Below, one piece after another: positions 48,865 to 61,542 of a DNA stretch of 64,000 nt. The DNA comes from Cryptomeria japonica (Eukaryota > Streptophyta > Pinopsida > Cupressales > Cupressaceae), in assembly GCF_030272615.1 (NCBI RefSeq), contig NC_081410.1, positions 120,714,640-120,778,639 of the forward strand, written 5' to 3'. Under the pieces are notes generated by a model. It saw nothing but the letters and a program-made list of their open reading frames with translations. It did not search any database and was not told the DNA's origin. Position numbers and translations under genes: made by a program. Position 1 is the stretch's first letter, and each line of letters opens with the position of its first letter.

Positions 48865-49507
48865 TGAAGAATGGCATTAATGCAGATATATATGTTCGAT
48901 CTTGGAGATGTATAAATATATATGAAGTAATTATTATTACTTCATATGTATATTAATATATATTGATATATCATTTCTATATGCATGATTTATAATATAT
49001 CGAACCCCTTCATAATTATTAATTGCACTTAATAATGATGCCACCAATATATTATCGGATGTTATTAGTAATACCCCGATTAGTTATTGGGTATGTTTTG
49101 TTTATTTATTGCCACCGATTGATATAGTTATCGGGCCTGTTTAACTGCCACCGATTGGGAATCAGTTAAGGATATCATAGTTACCGATATATATTATCGG
49201 GTTATACATTGACATCGATACACATATCGGTTAATATGAAACATATAATGGCACCAATTTATATCGGGTTAATTAGCAATGTGTTGTTTGGGTAATCAAA
49301 AGGTGCGATCAAGGGTTATCTTGATCGGTTATGTCCAAAGGACATAACCGACCAAGGTAACACTTGGTCTCCCCTCATTGCCATATATAACCCGATTCAT
49401 TTGCTTGGAGAAGGGCACCGAAATCAATTAATGTTCTCTCTCCATCTGTAGCAAAGAAAAAAAATCAGACATATTATATTGTGAATCAAAAAAATAATAA
49501 GTACACT

Positions 49508-49553
<46 letters not shown>

Positions 49554-49589
49554 TTGTTCTTCAAATTGAAAATTGCATATACATTTACA
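48865..49589 (+). repeat. 3' LTR of the copia element
   Basis: This 725-bp copy matches the left LTR outside the inverted duplication and the TA run, with scattered substitutions. It ends CATTTACA. Confidence 0.85.
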
Positions 49590-50629
49590 AAAGCTACCAT
49601 ATTTCCAAGAATGATTATACATTATTGAATGCATTACCAAGTTATTATGCCTAATTAATTCTACATTTCATAATTCATAACCTTCTATATTATGATCTAA
49701 CCTTGTTACTACCATACCCTAAGGGAGAAATGGGTGATTATGTTGTCAGGGCACTAAGAAACCAAACTACAATACGCTCTCTCAAGGTTTATGAATGCAG
49801 ACCCTTACCCCATCACGAGATTATGCCCTCAAGGTTTACAAAATCTAATCCTTACCTTGTCTCGGAACTACCTAATTGGTTGGAATTAGCCCGCCTTTCC
49901 TTACACACAAATCATTTCCATCCTCCATAGGTACTAGCAGAAGTCTAAGGACTAAGAGTCTTTCATGTACTATGAATGTTTATGAAATTAAGTATGACTA
50001 TCATACATATTGTAGTCTATATTAATATTACTACTAAATTCGACATAAGAATATTATTAGGCTTCATATATTAAGCACACATATTTAGCACATCCCCATG
50101 CATACCACCAAGAACAAGGATGTTATTGCATGTAACTTAATAACAATTTTGATATGATCTGATTGATGGTGATGATACTGAATGCTTTTGATTCCTTTCC
50201 TTTATATCTCTCAATGTGAGGGAGAGGTCACACTTCTTCATCATGTATGCTCTTTTGCAAGAGGCATACCCTTTCACCATTAGCACCCTTTGAAAGAGTG
50301 CAACTCGTCATTATTTCTGCCCTTTGAAAGGGACACAACCTTCCACAATCAAATCTGTACTTCTTATTTATATTGGATCTGGATTTCTGATTCCCAAATT
50401 ATCACCCTCTCAAATGAGGCTCTCTTCTCCTTTTTATATCTCATGTTTGAGGGAGTCACAACTTTTCATTCCTTGTCTTTTGACCATTCATTAACTTAAT
50501 TAAATTTTAATCATATTTAATTATATTAGATTTTATATTTTAATTTTATTTTTATTTTTATTCTGATGAATTTTAATTTAATAATTATTATTTACCATTA
50601 AATTCTATTTCAAAGTGGGGACATTACAT
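49590..50629 (-). repeat. Probable solo LTR in minus orientation
   Basis: Read on the minus strand, the block starts TGTAATGTCCCCACTTTG, a typical Gypsy LTR start, and has a TATAAAAAGG promoter-like site. It separates two RT parts of the old Gypsy element. The other end was not found and no target duplication could be verified. Open frames in it are short and without motifs. Confidence 0.4.
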
Positions 50630-52760
50630 TATGCCAAAACAAATTGCAAGACAACCTTGGTAAATGCGCTTTCGACACCACATAGGTCTAGTACATGGAC
50701 TACATAATTGACCAATCTAGTATACATGTAGACCTTAACAAGATCTAAACAATCCAAGATTAGTTGGAATACTATGTACTATTATTGACTTGCACAACTT
50801 CTTCAAACAAACTAATTTCTACCATAGGTTCATACTTAGCTTCTCACATGTTACATAGTCCTATGAGCTCATGCATGTCATTCTCATGGACACTAGCAAA
50901 ATAATGTGCAATTGAGGAGTTCAAGCATTGGCTCTATGAAATGCCTATCTTTGTAATGCTAGACATTGCACATCAATCTGAAATCTAGGCTAATGTATTT
51001 AATTATGTACTTGCTACTATACTAATAACATGGACATCCTATTGCATGTCAATTAGATACTTTCAAGGAAATAGTCTTATGCTACTCCACCTATAAAAAG
51101 GAGTTGCATGTCATCATGCAAGCCATCAATAAAATACATAACTATATCTTGGGAAAGGAGAAAATCATCCATCTTGATCATAAGTTAAGTTCTTGAACAC
51201 TCAAAGAAAACTAGAAAACTTGCAACACATGAAGTAGATAGCATACCTATAGTATTTCCATCTAGTCACGAAACATAAGAAGGGAAAAGATAACAAGGCA
51301 TTCAACTACCTTATCCAACCACCAATCAAATTGTTCATCATAGTGTTGCATTCATGTGACCACATCTTCTCTAACTTGGAGTCACTCTACCCCATACATG
51401 TGTACTTTGCACAAATCTACTTTGAGCTTTTGCAAGACAAATGAGTTGGTGAATTCTACCTATTTGACAAGTTGTGCATAGTTTCTAGTTTGGACATCTC
51501 TATGTTCTAAATGGTGTGATGTATGTTACTTATCTAGGAAGTGCACTATACCAAAACAGCTAAGCATGTTGACATTACCAAGAGCCTAGAAATAGTTCGA
51601 CAACACTTTTACTAGCACTATGTGCATTTAGGCATTAAACACCATATCAATTCTTTTGTCTTTACACCCCTCTTGATTCTAACATTGCCTTGAGAATCCA
51701 TCAACATGGATTATGGAGTCGACTACCTACAACAAAGCACTAACATGATGTTGTACTTGTCGTGGTAAATTACTTTCCAAGATAGCTATCATGATCACAT
51801 GCAAGAAAAGCCACACCATGTTAGATTTGTTCCTTTTCTTCAACCATGTTTGGTTCCATTTTAGCCTACCAACATGCACTATGTTTGATCACAATTGATA
51901 GTTTGTTAGCCACTTCTAGAAGACTTTGTGAACCATGTTAGATATATAACTATATTAATCTACAACCTTCCATCTACATAAAGATGACCAAATAGAGGTG
52001 TTCAACCACTCTTGTTCTACAATAGTGTACATCCACACATCCGATAGGCCTATAATGGAGTTATTTATAGTTCTATGGGGCATAGTCATTTCCATACATG
52101 ACTTGGGATCTGACCCATCTTTGATACATCTTATTGCACACCATCCACATCAAAGTTGTTCTCATAAGAATAATAAGTGGACAAGGTGTAATTTTTTTTT
52201 TAGCACATTCAAAATGTGGTTTAATAAATTCAATAGATACTTATGCACTAGAACAATATAAATACAAGGAGCACCACAACACTCACCGCACAACTCACCA
52301 AGTTTGGCTGTATCTTTAGAAGGAATGCTTTAAGGGTTCACCTCAAAAGATGAAATCTTTGTGCTATATTTCTTATAACATTCCTCAAATAGTTGATGAG
52401 AAGTCGTTCATTCTCAAAGTTCCACAATGTGTTCCTAAACTTGGTATTTAATATGAACTCCTTAAGCCATATTTCCCCACTCTATAGCCCATGATTGTCC
52501 AACATCCTATAGAATTGGACATATCACATTCTCAACTAACAATGACGGATATTATCATTAACTCCGCTACCACTTGTATCACCATTTTACTCAACAACTC
52601 TTTCTAATAGTCCAAATTAGGTAGTTTATAGATCACGCTAAGTGGGTAAACTCTTCAACAATAGTGAGCATAATTTCCTTTGCTTAGTGTTGATGCAATT
52701 GAAACCACTACTCCTTAAGGGGTTTGAATGTTCCAAGTGCAAACTTGCATGTTCTCTTTA
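50630..52760 (+). pseudogene. RT end, RNase H and integrase of the old Gypsy element, heavily decayed
   Basis: Recognisable pieces in order: the RT thumb region (YMDYIIDQSSIHVDLNKI) near 50695, RNase H (IIHLDHK near 51168, then VTKHKKGKDNKAFNYL near 51263), an integrase zinc-region relic (TKSLEIVRQHFY near 51575), the core (INMDYGVDYL near 51702) and a ruined histidine-proline-rich segment near 51975. Frames change often and stops are frequent. The DDE residues cannot all be placed. This is the 3' half of the element that begins near 38990. Confidence 0.6.
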
Positions 52761-52899
52761 GTGGTGCTATCCATGCACTTAACTTCACTAAATGCGTGCA
52801 ACAAATTGCTCTCACAACATTGGCCTCATACCTCTACATATAATTTTTACATTTAACAGTGCAAAACTTTTCACATGCATCTTATGACCTTACTCATGG

Positions 52900-53390
52900 T
52901 TAACATACCAATGTGGTCTAGACATTACACAACAAGGTTGCACAACTGGCACTATACAAGTTTGGCATCTACCATCCCCATGTTCACACCACGTCACTAT
53001 AATACAATTGGTACTATATAGGTTTGACATTTTCCATCACCTTGTCTACACAGTCTATACATCATACACTTGCTAGTTTATATGTGGAGCTTAGTTGACA
53101 TCTTACTGGTATAAATACCTGCTTTGTACATTCTACAAACTAGAAAAGGCATGGCATATTCTCATTCCATCTCTTTGTACATTTCTTATGTTCAATCAAA
53201 CTAGAAAAGGCATGGCATATTCTCATTCCATCTCTTTGTACATTTCTTGTGTTCAATCTAAATAGAATTGACGTATCTACTCGAAACCTTCCACATTTGA
53301 ATATATATTGATTTACATATATATTTTTCTGTAATTTTATTACATTACTAACTAATCAATAAGATCATTTCTACATTAACCTTAATAATT
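52900..53390 (+). repeat. 3' LTR of the old Gypsy element (borders approximate)
   Basis: It shares a TATAAATA box and several words with 38990-39280. It contains a 61-bp direct duplication (53137-53197 and 53198-53258) that the 5' copy lacks. Confidence 0.5.
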
Positions 53391-54681
53391 CAATCACTAA
53401 AACCTTACGACTTGACTTCATTCTCTTTCTTGCATATAACGCTTATTTACAAGCTACTTAGAACCTCCATTTCCAAATGAAAAAAAAACACTCAGTTCCT
53501 AAAACCATTGTCCATCCTCTTCCCATCAATCCTTTAATTGGTTCCAAAAAAATGTATCATAAACGTAATTTTAATACGCATATTTTTAAAACATTTTTAA
53601 GTTGAAGGGACACCTTTTTTGAGTTTATTAGAGAATTACATAAAATAGTCACCAAGATGAAAGATCATTCGACTGGTTATTTGAAAGTCCTTCAAATATA
53701 AACTTTTCGATGATGATTATATATTGAATTAGATTTATCAAGATAATATTTCTTGTTTCTCTTTAATATATTTTTTATATAAATTAATAAAATTTATCAC
53801 AACAAATATTCTTATTTCTTTACTCTAGTATTGAACATACATTAAATTGACCATATATTCATCCATTTAAGATTGATTATATTTCATCAAAATCTTTTTC
53901 TTACATTCAAAAACTTCTGCAACGACAAACCATCTGTTTGATATTGTTCTCACTAGTGAGGGAGGTATGACAGGGACACTATTACGAAGAATAGGTGGAT
54001 AATGGTTGGACGTTCTGTTCCATGACTGGAAAGCCCACCAGAGCCTTTTCTGAAATCGTGAAGATTTAATGATCAATGATCAAATAAAGCACAATTAAAC
54101 CTGCCAAAAACTGAAGTCGGTTACGATGATTTGTACTGGTCGATTAGGACACATCTCCATCAGGGGGACCAGGGAGCCCCTTTAAATTTGATGAATTGTC
54201 TTGTCAGCGCCTCCTCTTTCCACCTATTCTCTAGCGAGTATTTTACGAATTTATAACCGCCCAAATAAAGCTTGAGTCCTCAAGATAGGCCCAACTTGCG
54301 ACAATATAACAATCTGTTTTCCGAAGGCAGTGCCTACAAGCAACAATCATTTCCATTAACTTAATTGCGCTCATCTGTGGGACAGATGAATCGGAAGTGC
54401 TTCACGAAACCCTGAAGTGACTTGAGAAGGATTTATATTTAGCACTTGGCCTCCAGCTTTGATTCCAAGTCAAAATCAGCTTGACTGGCAGCTCGGCTTA
54501 TACATCAACCCAATGGAGAGGTCTTCCTTTACATCAAGGAAAACCACTAACGCAAATACCATTCAAAATTCCATTTTTTTCTCTGACCTAAATAATTCAC
54601 ACATACAGTGCAGGCGGAGAACATACTCATTCTATCCTAATTGACGTGAGTTATATAATATTTGTAGGCCCGTCAACATTT
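53391..54681. other. Upstream region of the second DUF3537 exon
   Basis: No reading frame with a recognisable motif and no repeat structure was seen. It is the 5' flank of the exon at 54803. Confidence 0.3.
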
Positions 54682-54689
54682 TATAATAT
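54682..54689 (+). promoter_or_regulatory. TATA box of the second DUF3537 exon
   Basis: TATAATAT is 114 bases before the ATG, mirroring the first copy. A second TATAAA at 54718-54723 is an alternative closer to the start codon. Confidence 0.55.
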
Positions 54690-54802
54690 TCTGGGAAACA
54701 ATATAAGTTGGTCGAGCTATAAACTGAATTTCTCCATACAAAACCCATATGGCAGAATCTCATTTTTCTCTCATTGCTTCCATGCCCATCGTGTAATCTG
54801 TA

Positions 54803-55255
54803 ATGGCGAATGGAAGCGGAGAAATGGAGATCCGGGTGGATTCTCCGGAGCAAGAAATTGAAAAGCCCCTCCTGTCGAAACATAACACGCCGAGTCCAGG
54901 CTCTGAGGAGGACGCCGAGATCGATCCCGGGCTTAGACGACTGGGAAAGATGCTGCTTTTCCTGGGAATCGACCACTCGACTACGCTTAAAACAGTATTT
55001 GGTTACTTGCTCTTTGTTGCATTGGGGATTGCTGTGCCGGCGGCTACTCTGTGGGCGAATGCCTACAAAGACTGTTTAAAAATTGAGGTGACTAAGTTCG
55101 AAGTGATGATACAGATATCTGGGTCGTGCTTAGGTGCAGTGTCAATGGCGTGCATGGCGCATAATATTAGAAAATATGGGCTCCGGAGGTTTTTGTTCGT
55201 GGAGGTTCACCACCCACTTGTGCGGTTTCGTTACAATTTCAAGAGCCAAGTTAGG
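54803..55255 (+). CDS. DUF3537 (gustatory-receptor-like) membrane protein, first exon, copy 2
   Basis: The exon gives 151 codons from ATG 54803 (preceded by TCTGTA, as TCTTTA before copy 1) and ends in phase 0 at a GTAATA donor after AGG. Hydrophobic segments lie at about residues 65-87 and 102-119. The landmark KYGLRRFLFVE follows. The charged N-terminus shares ENEKPLL/EIEKPLL, SEE and LLFLGID with copy 1. Constraint is evident: the frame is intact and most differences from copy 1 are conservative. No later exon was found between 55256 and the window end, so either the first intron exceeds about 8.7 kb or the copy is truncated. Confidence 0.75.
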
Positions 55256-57362
55256 GTAATAGCTATGGTCCTAAATTATTACTGATTTGAGATGAAATTC
55301 TAGATTTTTAACTCAGTTATATTGGAGAATAAATTACAAGACGATAGGACATATAAAACAAACAAACACTCCAAGCAATTGTCTGCCAAAAATCCACTGC
55401 TTCTGTCTTTAACGCTTTAAGCTCACTTTGGCTCCCAATTATTATCGTTGTAAAATATTCTATATCGAAACACATTGTTGATAAGGAAGCTCCCATTAAC
55501 TATATCGTGGATTCCCCCAGTTGGACCACTCCTAATGATACTTAGGTTGATACTTTTGGATTCCCCTAGTGAATTAGCATAGTTGGACCACTCCTAATGA
55601 TACTTAGGTTGATGCTTTTGGATTCCCCTAGTGAATTAGCATCTAAAAGCTTACAACTACGCTAATTCGTCCTAAAGTTAAGAGATACTACACTCTCCCG
55701 TTGTTTCTTCTAAATGACTGCTATGTCAGTGAAAATGGTTTGCTCCAGAGTACACTGTTGGGAGGAACACATCGCAAATTCACAAGTCGAAGAGCTCTCG
55801 TGAGCTGGGTTTTCTAACTGGTGCTCTTCTTGTCTCCTTTTTTATGGTCTTTTGTTAGCCTTGTGCAGTCTCTTTAACTTTCAAAATTTTATCTGAAGTC
55901 TTATAGTGTGGCCGTTGTTCCTTCTTTAAACATTTTTGGAGTGTAACATACAAGATACTAAGATGCCTGACCTACTATGATGTTATGATTCCCTTCATCA
56001 TGATATGTTATTGCCACAGTTCGATTTGTTCAACTGTTTTAAATCGTTTTTAGTACAACCTTGTAATTGGTGTACTTGTTCGATTTTTTCAACTGTAAAA
56101 AATATTGGACATTGCAGCTAAAACTTGATTGAAAATACATGTGTTTTTATTTTTAACCATGATTTTACAAGGCCTCTGATTAGGAGAATCCAATCATGGC
56201 CTAGTTGCAGCTAAGTCTAATAAAAATTTCAAAAGTAGCTAGTAGACAGGTGTGATGTGTTCAATTCATGCTATGATTGCTATCAAATTGGTAACCTAGC
56301 TATAACCATACAATAATCTTAAAAAGACCTCGTTGTTTGAGATTCAATCTTAAGACCTTTTTTGGACACACAAATGCTTAGTCAGTACACTGGCCTAATA
56401 CCTTGATAGCAACTTGGTGTCTCACAATCCCTTACAAGCAAGATTAGTCAAAGGCCAATAAGCCCATACTATTTTCTATTCAATACGTCCCAAATACTTA
56501 TCCACACCTTTCTAGGTTCTTGCCACATAAGGCAGACCCTCATATTTTCATAACCATGCAGCCCCAACTGAAACCAAGCAAGGGGTCGCTTCAAGAATAA
56601 ATCAGAAGAAACGTAATCAAAGCTCTAACCTTTACAAATTCCACAATTTAAAGTGGCCAGACCATATCAAATATTAGTTTGTTAATTTAGAATTGTTTAT
56701 AAAGCTGTTTCAAACGTGTTTTTAAGAACTTATTAATTGTAGTTTGTCATCTTCTGATGTAGCATATCCATATATAATGAATACTGTTTTGGTATCTTCA
56801 ATACATATTACTGGTTATTGTTTCAAACTGAATGATTTGATAGATAAGGATGTTATGGAATGTGCACCGGTTCAGACTACATTGTTGGTTGCATGCTTGA
56901 AGCCCTAAAGACGGTAGTGCAATTGACAAAAATATTTTGAGTATGAAATGACATGAACGAGGGACATACTGGTCCTTGTAAGAAATGAGGCGAGAGTGCA
57001 TACGAATGTAAGTCAGAACTGTGTGCTTGAGTACAAGATGGCAATACGAGGGCATATGTTTTATGCAGGCTACCACATTCATCTCGATGGTTATTATTTG
57101 ATTAGTTATTCATTATTTTATTGAAGATTAAAAAATTATTGATTTATCATGGTTATGCAGTGTTTGCAAATCAAAATATACCAATTGGAGAAATCAGCCA
57201 CACCCAAATTGTAAGAGGACTGGTCACAAAATGGGTGAGCATCCCAAAAGGAAGAAAATGAGCTACACTTGAATCAAAGTTGGACCAAAGACTGAGAGCG
57301 CCAGGAGCATAGTGGTAGAGCACCCTAGTAATAAATGGGAGATCTTAGGTTCCACTTCTCAA
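55256..57362. other. Probable intron of the second DUF3537 gene
   Basis: It contains a 62-bp tandem duplication (55519-55580 and 55581-55642, GTTGGACCACTCC unit). The remainder shows no exon-like frame and no identifiable element until the short LTR at 57363. Confidence 0.4.
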
Positions 57363-58080
57363 TGTTGGGAATTAGTGTTCACATGGTTGTTTAGGTTAGC
57401 ATGATATTAAGTTGTTGAGAAACATTTTAATATTATATTATAGTGTGTTTGGCTGTGAGTTAAAACAACTCGTATATTTAGGAGTTGTTATAGAGGTTTT
57501 TAATAATATAGGATATGGAAATCTTATATTTATGTAATTTATGATTGAACAAATCAAGGATTGGAACATAGAAATGTATTATTATGTAAATTTTTCTCTA
57601 ATCTCTCCTCTAATCCCTAATACTAACTAGTCCATGAAAAGTATAACATGGTGTCAAAGCCCAGGTCAACAAAGCTAGGCCAAGCTAGATCCCTCAGCAC
57701 TTGTAGTGTGGCTCAAAGAGGGTATTGGAAAATGAACCATACCCAAATCAAAGATGGAACAATCACCAAGAGGGCTGGTAGCTCAATGGTAGAGCACCCT
57801 AACAGAAAATCGGAGGTCTTAGATTCAATTCCTAGTTGGCCCATGAAAATTTTAACACCTAGGCTTGAATTCTAGTTGGTCCATGGAAAATTCACATGGT
57901 ATCAGAGCTAAAGGCCAGGAGCCTAGAGAATCCATAATGTGGCTCAAAAGGGGATGTTGGAGAAATGAGGCATGCCCAAACTGTAAAAGGATGGGTCACA
58001 AAATGGGCTGGTAGCTCAGTGATAGAACCCCGGCAGCAAATGAGAGGTCCCATATTTGAGTCCTAGCTGGTCCATGGAAA
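57301..58080 (+). repeat. Three tRNA-like units next to the short LTR
   Basis: Units lie at about 57301-57360, 57772-57843 and 58006-58075. The second is best: box A TAGCTCAATGG fits the consensus exactly, the D stem GCTC/GAGC pairs, GGGCTGG at the start can pair (with wobble) with TTGGCCC at the end, and box B reads GATTCAATTCC (two changes). The anticodon stem is poor, so these are not functional tRNA genes. The second and third are followed by similar TGGCCCATG or TGGTCCATGG words, so the units are repeated parts of one element. Confidence 0.55.
57363..57648 (+). repeat. Short LTR of TRIM size
   Basis: The 286-bp block starts TGTTGGGAATTAG and ends AAGTATAACA; it is followed directly by TGGTGTCAAAGCC, close to the initiator-tRNA primer site TGGTATCAGAGCC. 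Short LTRs with this primer site and no genes are the mark of TRIM elements. A second primer-like TGGTATCAGAGCT occurs at about 57898. No intact second LTR was recognised. Confidence 0.5.
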
Positions 58081-60118
58081 ATTTCAATCACTATATTCAA
58101 GTTTTGCTTCTGAGAATTTCTACACATCTGAACCAGTGAGCATTGAATTCTTTTGTAGAACTAGTGGATTGACAGTGCTCAAAATATGTAGAACTATTTG
58201 AATCGGGAACTTACTAAGACATCTGTTTTATTACATCTGCAGTAAGTATTTATTTTTCAAATACTTTCTGATTAATTAAATTGAATTGATTTTTATTAAG
58301 TTGTCTCATTCTTAATAAACTAAGTTAAAGGTAAACTCCCCATACTGCAAATAAGTATGGTCCATCATGTGGATAAGACATTCTGAAGGATTGGTAGGAA
58401 AATAGCAATTATTTTATTTAATATCATAGCAGAGTTATTCTTTATTTTACCTGATAAATTGTTGTAGGTAAGATTGTGAAGAGAGACAGTGGTAGCTTCA
58501 CATGTGTTCTCAAAGATTGCTATTTCGTTTGTATCAAATGTTTGTAGCAAAGCAAAGAGCCTGAATAGAGATTGTGGTAGCTTCATATTACTTCTCAAAG
58601 ATTGCTATCTCTTTTCTATCAATCAGAAAGTGATGCAGAGCTAGGCAACAAACTAGGTGAAAGCCTTCTCTCACCCACAACTACTATGTCCAAAAAATGT
58701 TCTTTTGTTTGTTCAAGGTGTGAACAACACACCTACCGAATACTCAACTCACACAACAATTTGTGTGACCGGATCCCTACTGGTTTTGTATCTTCCGGTA
58801 CCGGTATGATAAAAACACTCTACCCTTGTGTGGATGGCAGACAATCTTCCGTTACTAGTGGGATGGAAACCTATTGGATTTTGTCTATTGGTGGTCCAAC
58901 CAACACAGAACACCCATAAGATCTGGTTATCAGATGTGTTAGGGAATACTTGTCTCACAACTGTCCTATTGTCTAGTAGCCCTACCGGTAGCAGGCTAGT
59001 AGCCCTATTGGTTGAGTTCTCCAAACACAACTTAACAAATTTCCAAAGGACAAGACAAACTAAAGGTAGATTCAGATACCCTTTATCTAGTTACACAATT
59101 ATCCAAAGGCTTAGACTCTAACCACAAGATGAAAGGTCTGTACACTTATTTTCCTTTCAAACCTAATTAAGCCAATTAGGCCTAATTTACAAAGCAAGTA
59201 CCCCTTGTATTAGTCCCCCGACTAAACCAACACTTTTGCAAGGTGGGGTAAGGTGTCAAACCATCAAATCCAAGGTTTCAAGACTTGATCCTATCTTCTT
59301 TATCTTCTGCAAGTGATTTCCACTTCTACAATTCAGGCAGTCACATAGAGATGCCCGCCTAGGGTCAATTTAACCTCTTCGGGCTTGGAGCCTCCCTGCA
59401 AACCAACACCAAAATCTTATGATTCAATGGCCCTTCTAACATTTCCCACAGGTTGTTTGGTCCTCTGGTGGAAATGTCAGATTAAGGGCATCTTTACAGT
59501 GAAACCCTAGGTGTCGGCAGGGTTTGTGATTAGTTTGGTTAGATTTGGATGAATCCCTACAACCCGATTGTTACAAAACCTCAAACTTGATTTAAATGAA
59601 AGGTAAGAGACTTCCCTAACTCATCCAATTGGTTTTAGACATCCACCAATCCGTACTGATCAGAAATGAACAACAAAAACACAGAATTTCAGAAAACTCC
59701 AAGTATATTGTATTGCTCCAAACTCCAAAACATCATCAATTTTCATCAACTTCAACAACTATGCCAACAACCACCTGGAATCGATCCAAGTGGGCATAAT
59801 ATAGCCTCCCTAACGGTTTCCAACCACTTTTCAAACTTTGGAACTGTTGGAGGATTAGTTATCCCTTTTTACAACATTTTGCAATGACAACAAAAGTTGT
59901 CAACTTGCATTTTTCAAATTTGGTGACTCCAAGGTGTATTCGACCTATTCCAAGAATTGGTCTGATGTTTCTAAGACCAATATTTATTTGCCCGACTCAT
60001 GCCTAGACTCCTACTGACCGACGTGGTCATTTATCCATGGTGGCTTATAAAATGCAACCATGACAATGCCTTACATCAATTGGGTCTTATCGACTCACAA
60101 AACTATCAACCTATTACA
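58081..60118. other. Region downstream of the minus-strand Gypsy, mostly unresolved
   Basis: An imperfect direct repeat (GTGGTAGCTTCA...CTCAAAGATTGCTAT) occurs at about 58487-58526 and 58573-58610. The right part probably holds the 3' LTR of the Gypsy element to its right: on the minus strand TGTAATAGGTTGATAG begins near 60119 after ATGAGGTGAAAATGATC, a weak polypurine tract. The far LTR end was not found. No host gene is visible. Confidence 0.35.
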
Positions 60119-60156
60119 TATGATCATTTTCACCTCATGGGTAATATTAGGCTCTT

Positions 60157-61542
60157 TTAGACTTCATTTTTCTCTTTGGGTGCTCCTGCACCATACTCCC
60201 TGGGTGATTGAATCTCAAGTCCACTTGAGATGAGTTCCTGCAATGTAGTCCCATGTTTCTTCATCTGGTCTTCATCCATCCATACTGCATCTGCCTCAGG
60301 GAGTCCTTGCCACTTGACAAGGTATTGTTTGTAGACCTTATTCCTAGTTTTCTTCACAATCTTGGTGTCCAATATCCTTTCAAGTTTGGGTGGCCCTTGA
60401 CTTGGAAAGTCTTTTAGTATGTCTGCAACATCCTCCACCGAAAATGTACCATCTTCCTGCACTGTACCTTTGAATGGCGTCAAATTTGCAACATTAAAGA
60501 TTGGGGATATACCTATATCTGAAGGTAATTGGATTTCATATGCATTGTTCCCAAACTTCTTGAGTATTGGACAAGGTCCAACCTTTCTCATCATGAGCTT
60601 TGTGTGTTTCTCTTTTGGCAATCTCTCCTTTTTTAGATTTGCCCATACCATGTCTCCAACTTGGAACTGCACATCTCTCTTTCTTTCGTCAGCCTGCTCC
60701 TTGTACTTCTCTGTACTTCTCTGCAATTGCATCCTGACTTGGTCATGAATCTCCTTTATCCCTTCAACAAATTCTTCTCCACAAGCACTGATATGTTCAG
60801 TTGAGGGTAGATTTCTCAATTCTAGCACACCTCTTGGATTCAGTCCGTAGACAATTTGGAAAGGGCTCCTTCCGGTACTCCTATTGACAGAATCATTATA
60901 GGCATATTCTGCTTGGGAGATGATGGAATCCCACTTTTCACCATGCTGCTTGGTGAGGCACCTTAACAAATTTCCGAGTGACCTATTGACCACTTCTGTT
61001 TGGCCATCCGTTTGGGGATGATAAGCTGAACTAAAAGACAAGTTTGTGCCTAACTTCCTCCATAAAGTCCTCCAAAAATGTCTTACAAATTTCACATCTT
61101 TGTCCAATGCAATGTTCAAGGGTAAACCATGTATTCTCACAACTTCATTAAAGAAAAGGCTTGCAACATATGTAGCATCATTTGTGCTCTTGCATGGCAA
61201 AAAATGTGCCATCTTGCTAAACCTGTCAACAACCACAAAAACACTGTCAAAACCTTTTTGAGTTCTTGGCAAACCCATCACAAATTCCATGCTCACACTT
61301 TCCCAAGGTCTTGAAGGAATGGGCAATGGCTGGTATAGTCCTGCATTTGTTGTTGTCCCTTTGGCCTTTTGACACACCACACATGAATCCACAAATTTTC
61401 TGACATTTGTCTGCAATTTAGGCCAGTGATAAAATCTTCTCACCAACTCAAGAGTTTTGTCTAATCCAAAGTGTCCCCCCATACAACCACTATGTTTCTC
61501 CTTAATTATGTTATCCCTCATTGAACATTTAGGAATGCATAA
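60157..61542 (-). pseudogene. Chromovirus integrase with chromodomain
   Basis: The frame is open from about 61540 to the stop at 60157-60159. The zinc region has H-x-H (GGHFGLDKTLELVRRFYHW) and CVVCQKAK near 61370. In the core the first catalytic position reads SVSMEF, where family members usually have M-D-F, so the aspartate seems replaced by glutamate. The second (ALDKDVKF) and the glutamate (DGQTEVVN) are present. The chromodomain at about 60270-60390 has ILDTKIVKK, YLVKWQGL and W-M; such domains direct integration to methylated-histone chromatin. A TAG at 61543 separates it from RNase H. Confidence 0.85.

Noticed and set aside
57772-57843. Functional tRNA gene
   Set aside because: The anticodon stem does not pair, box B has two changes and the unit sits in a repeated element.
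58602-59121. Possible exons with cysteines near 58690-58740 (CSFVCSRCEQHTYRI)
   Set aside because: No splice context, no known domain, and the region probably belongs to LTR-type repeat DNA.
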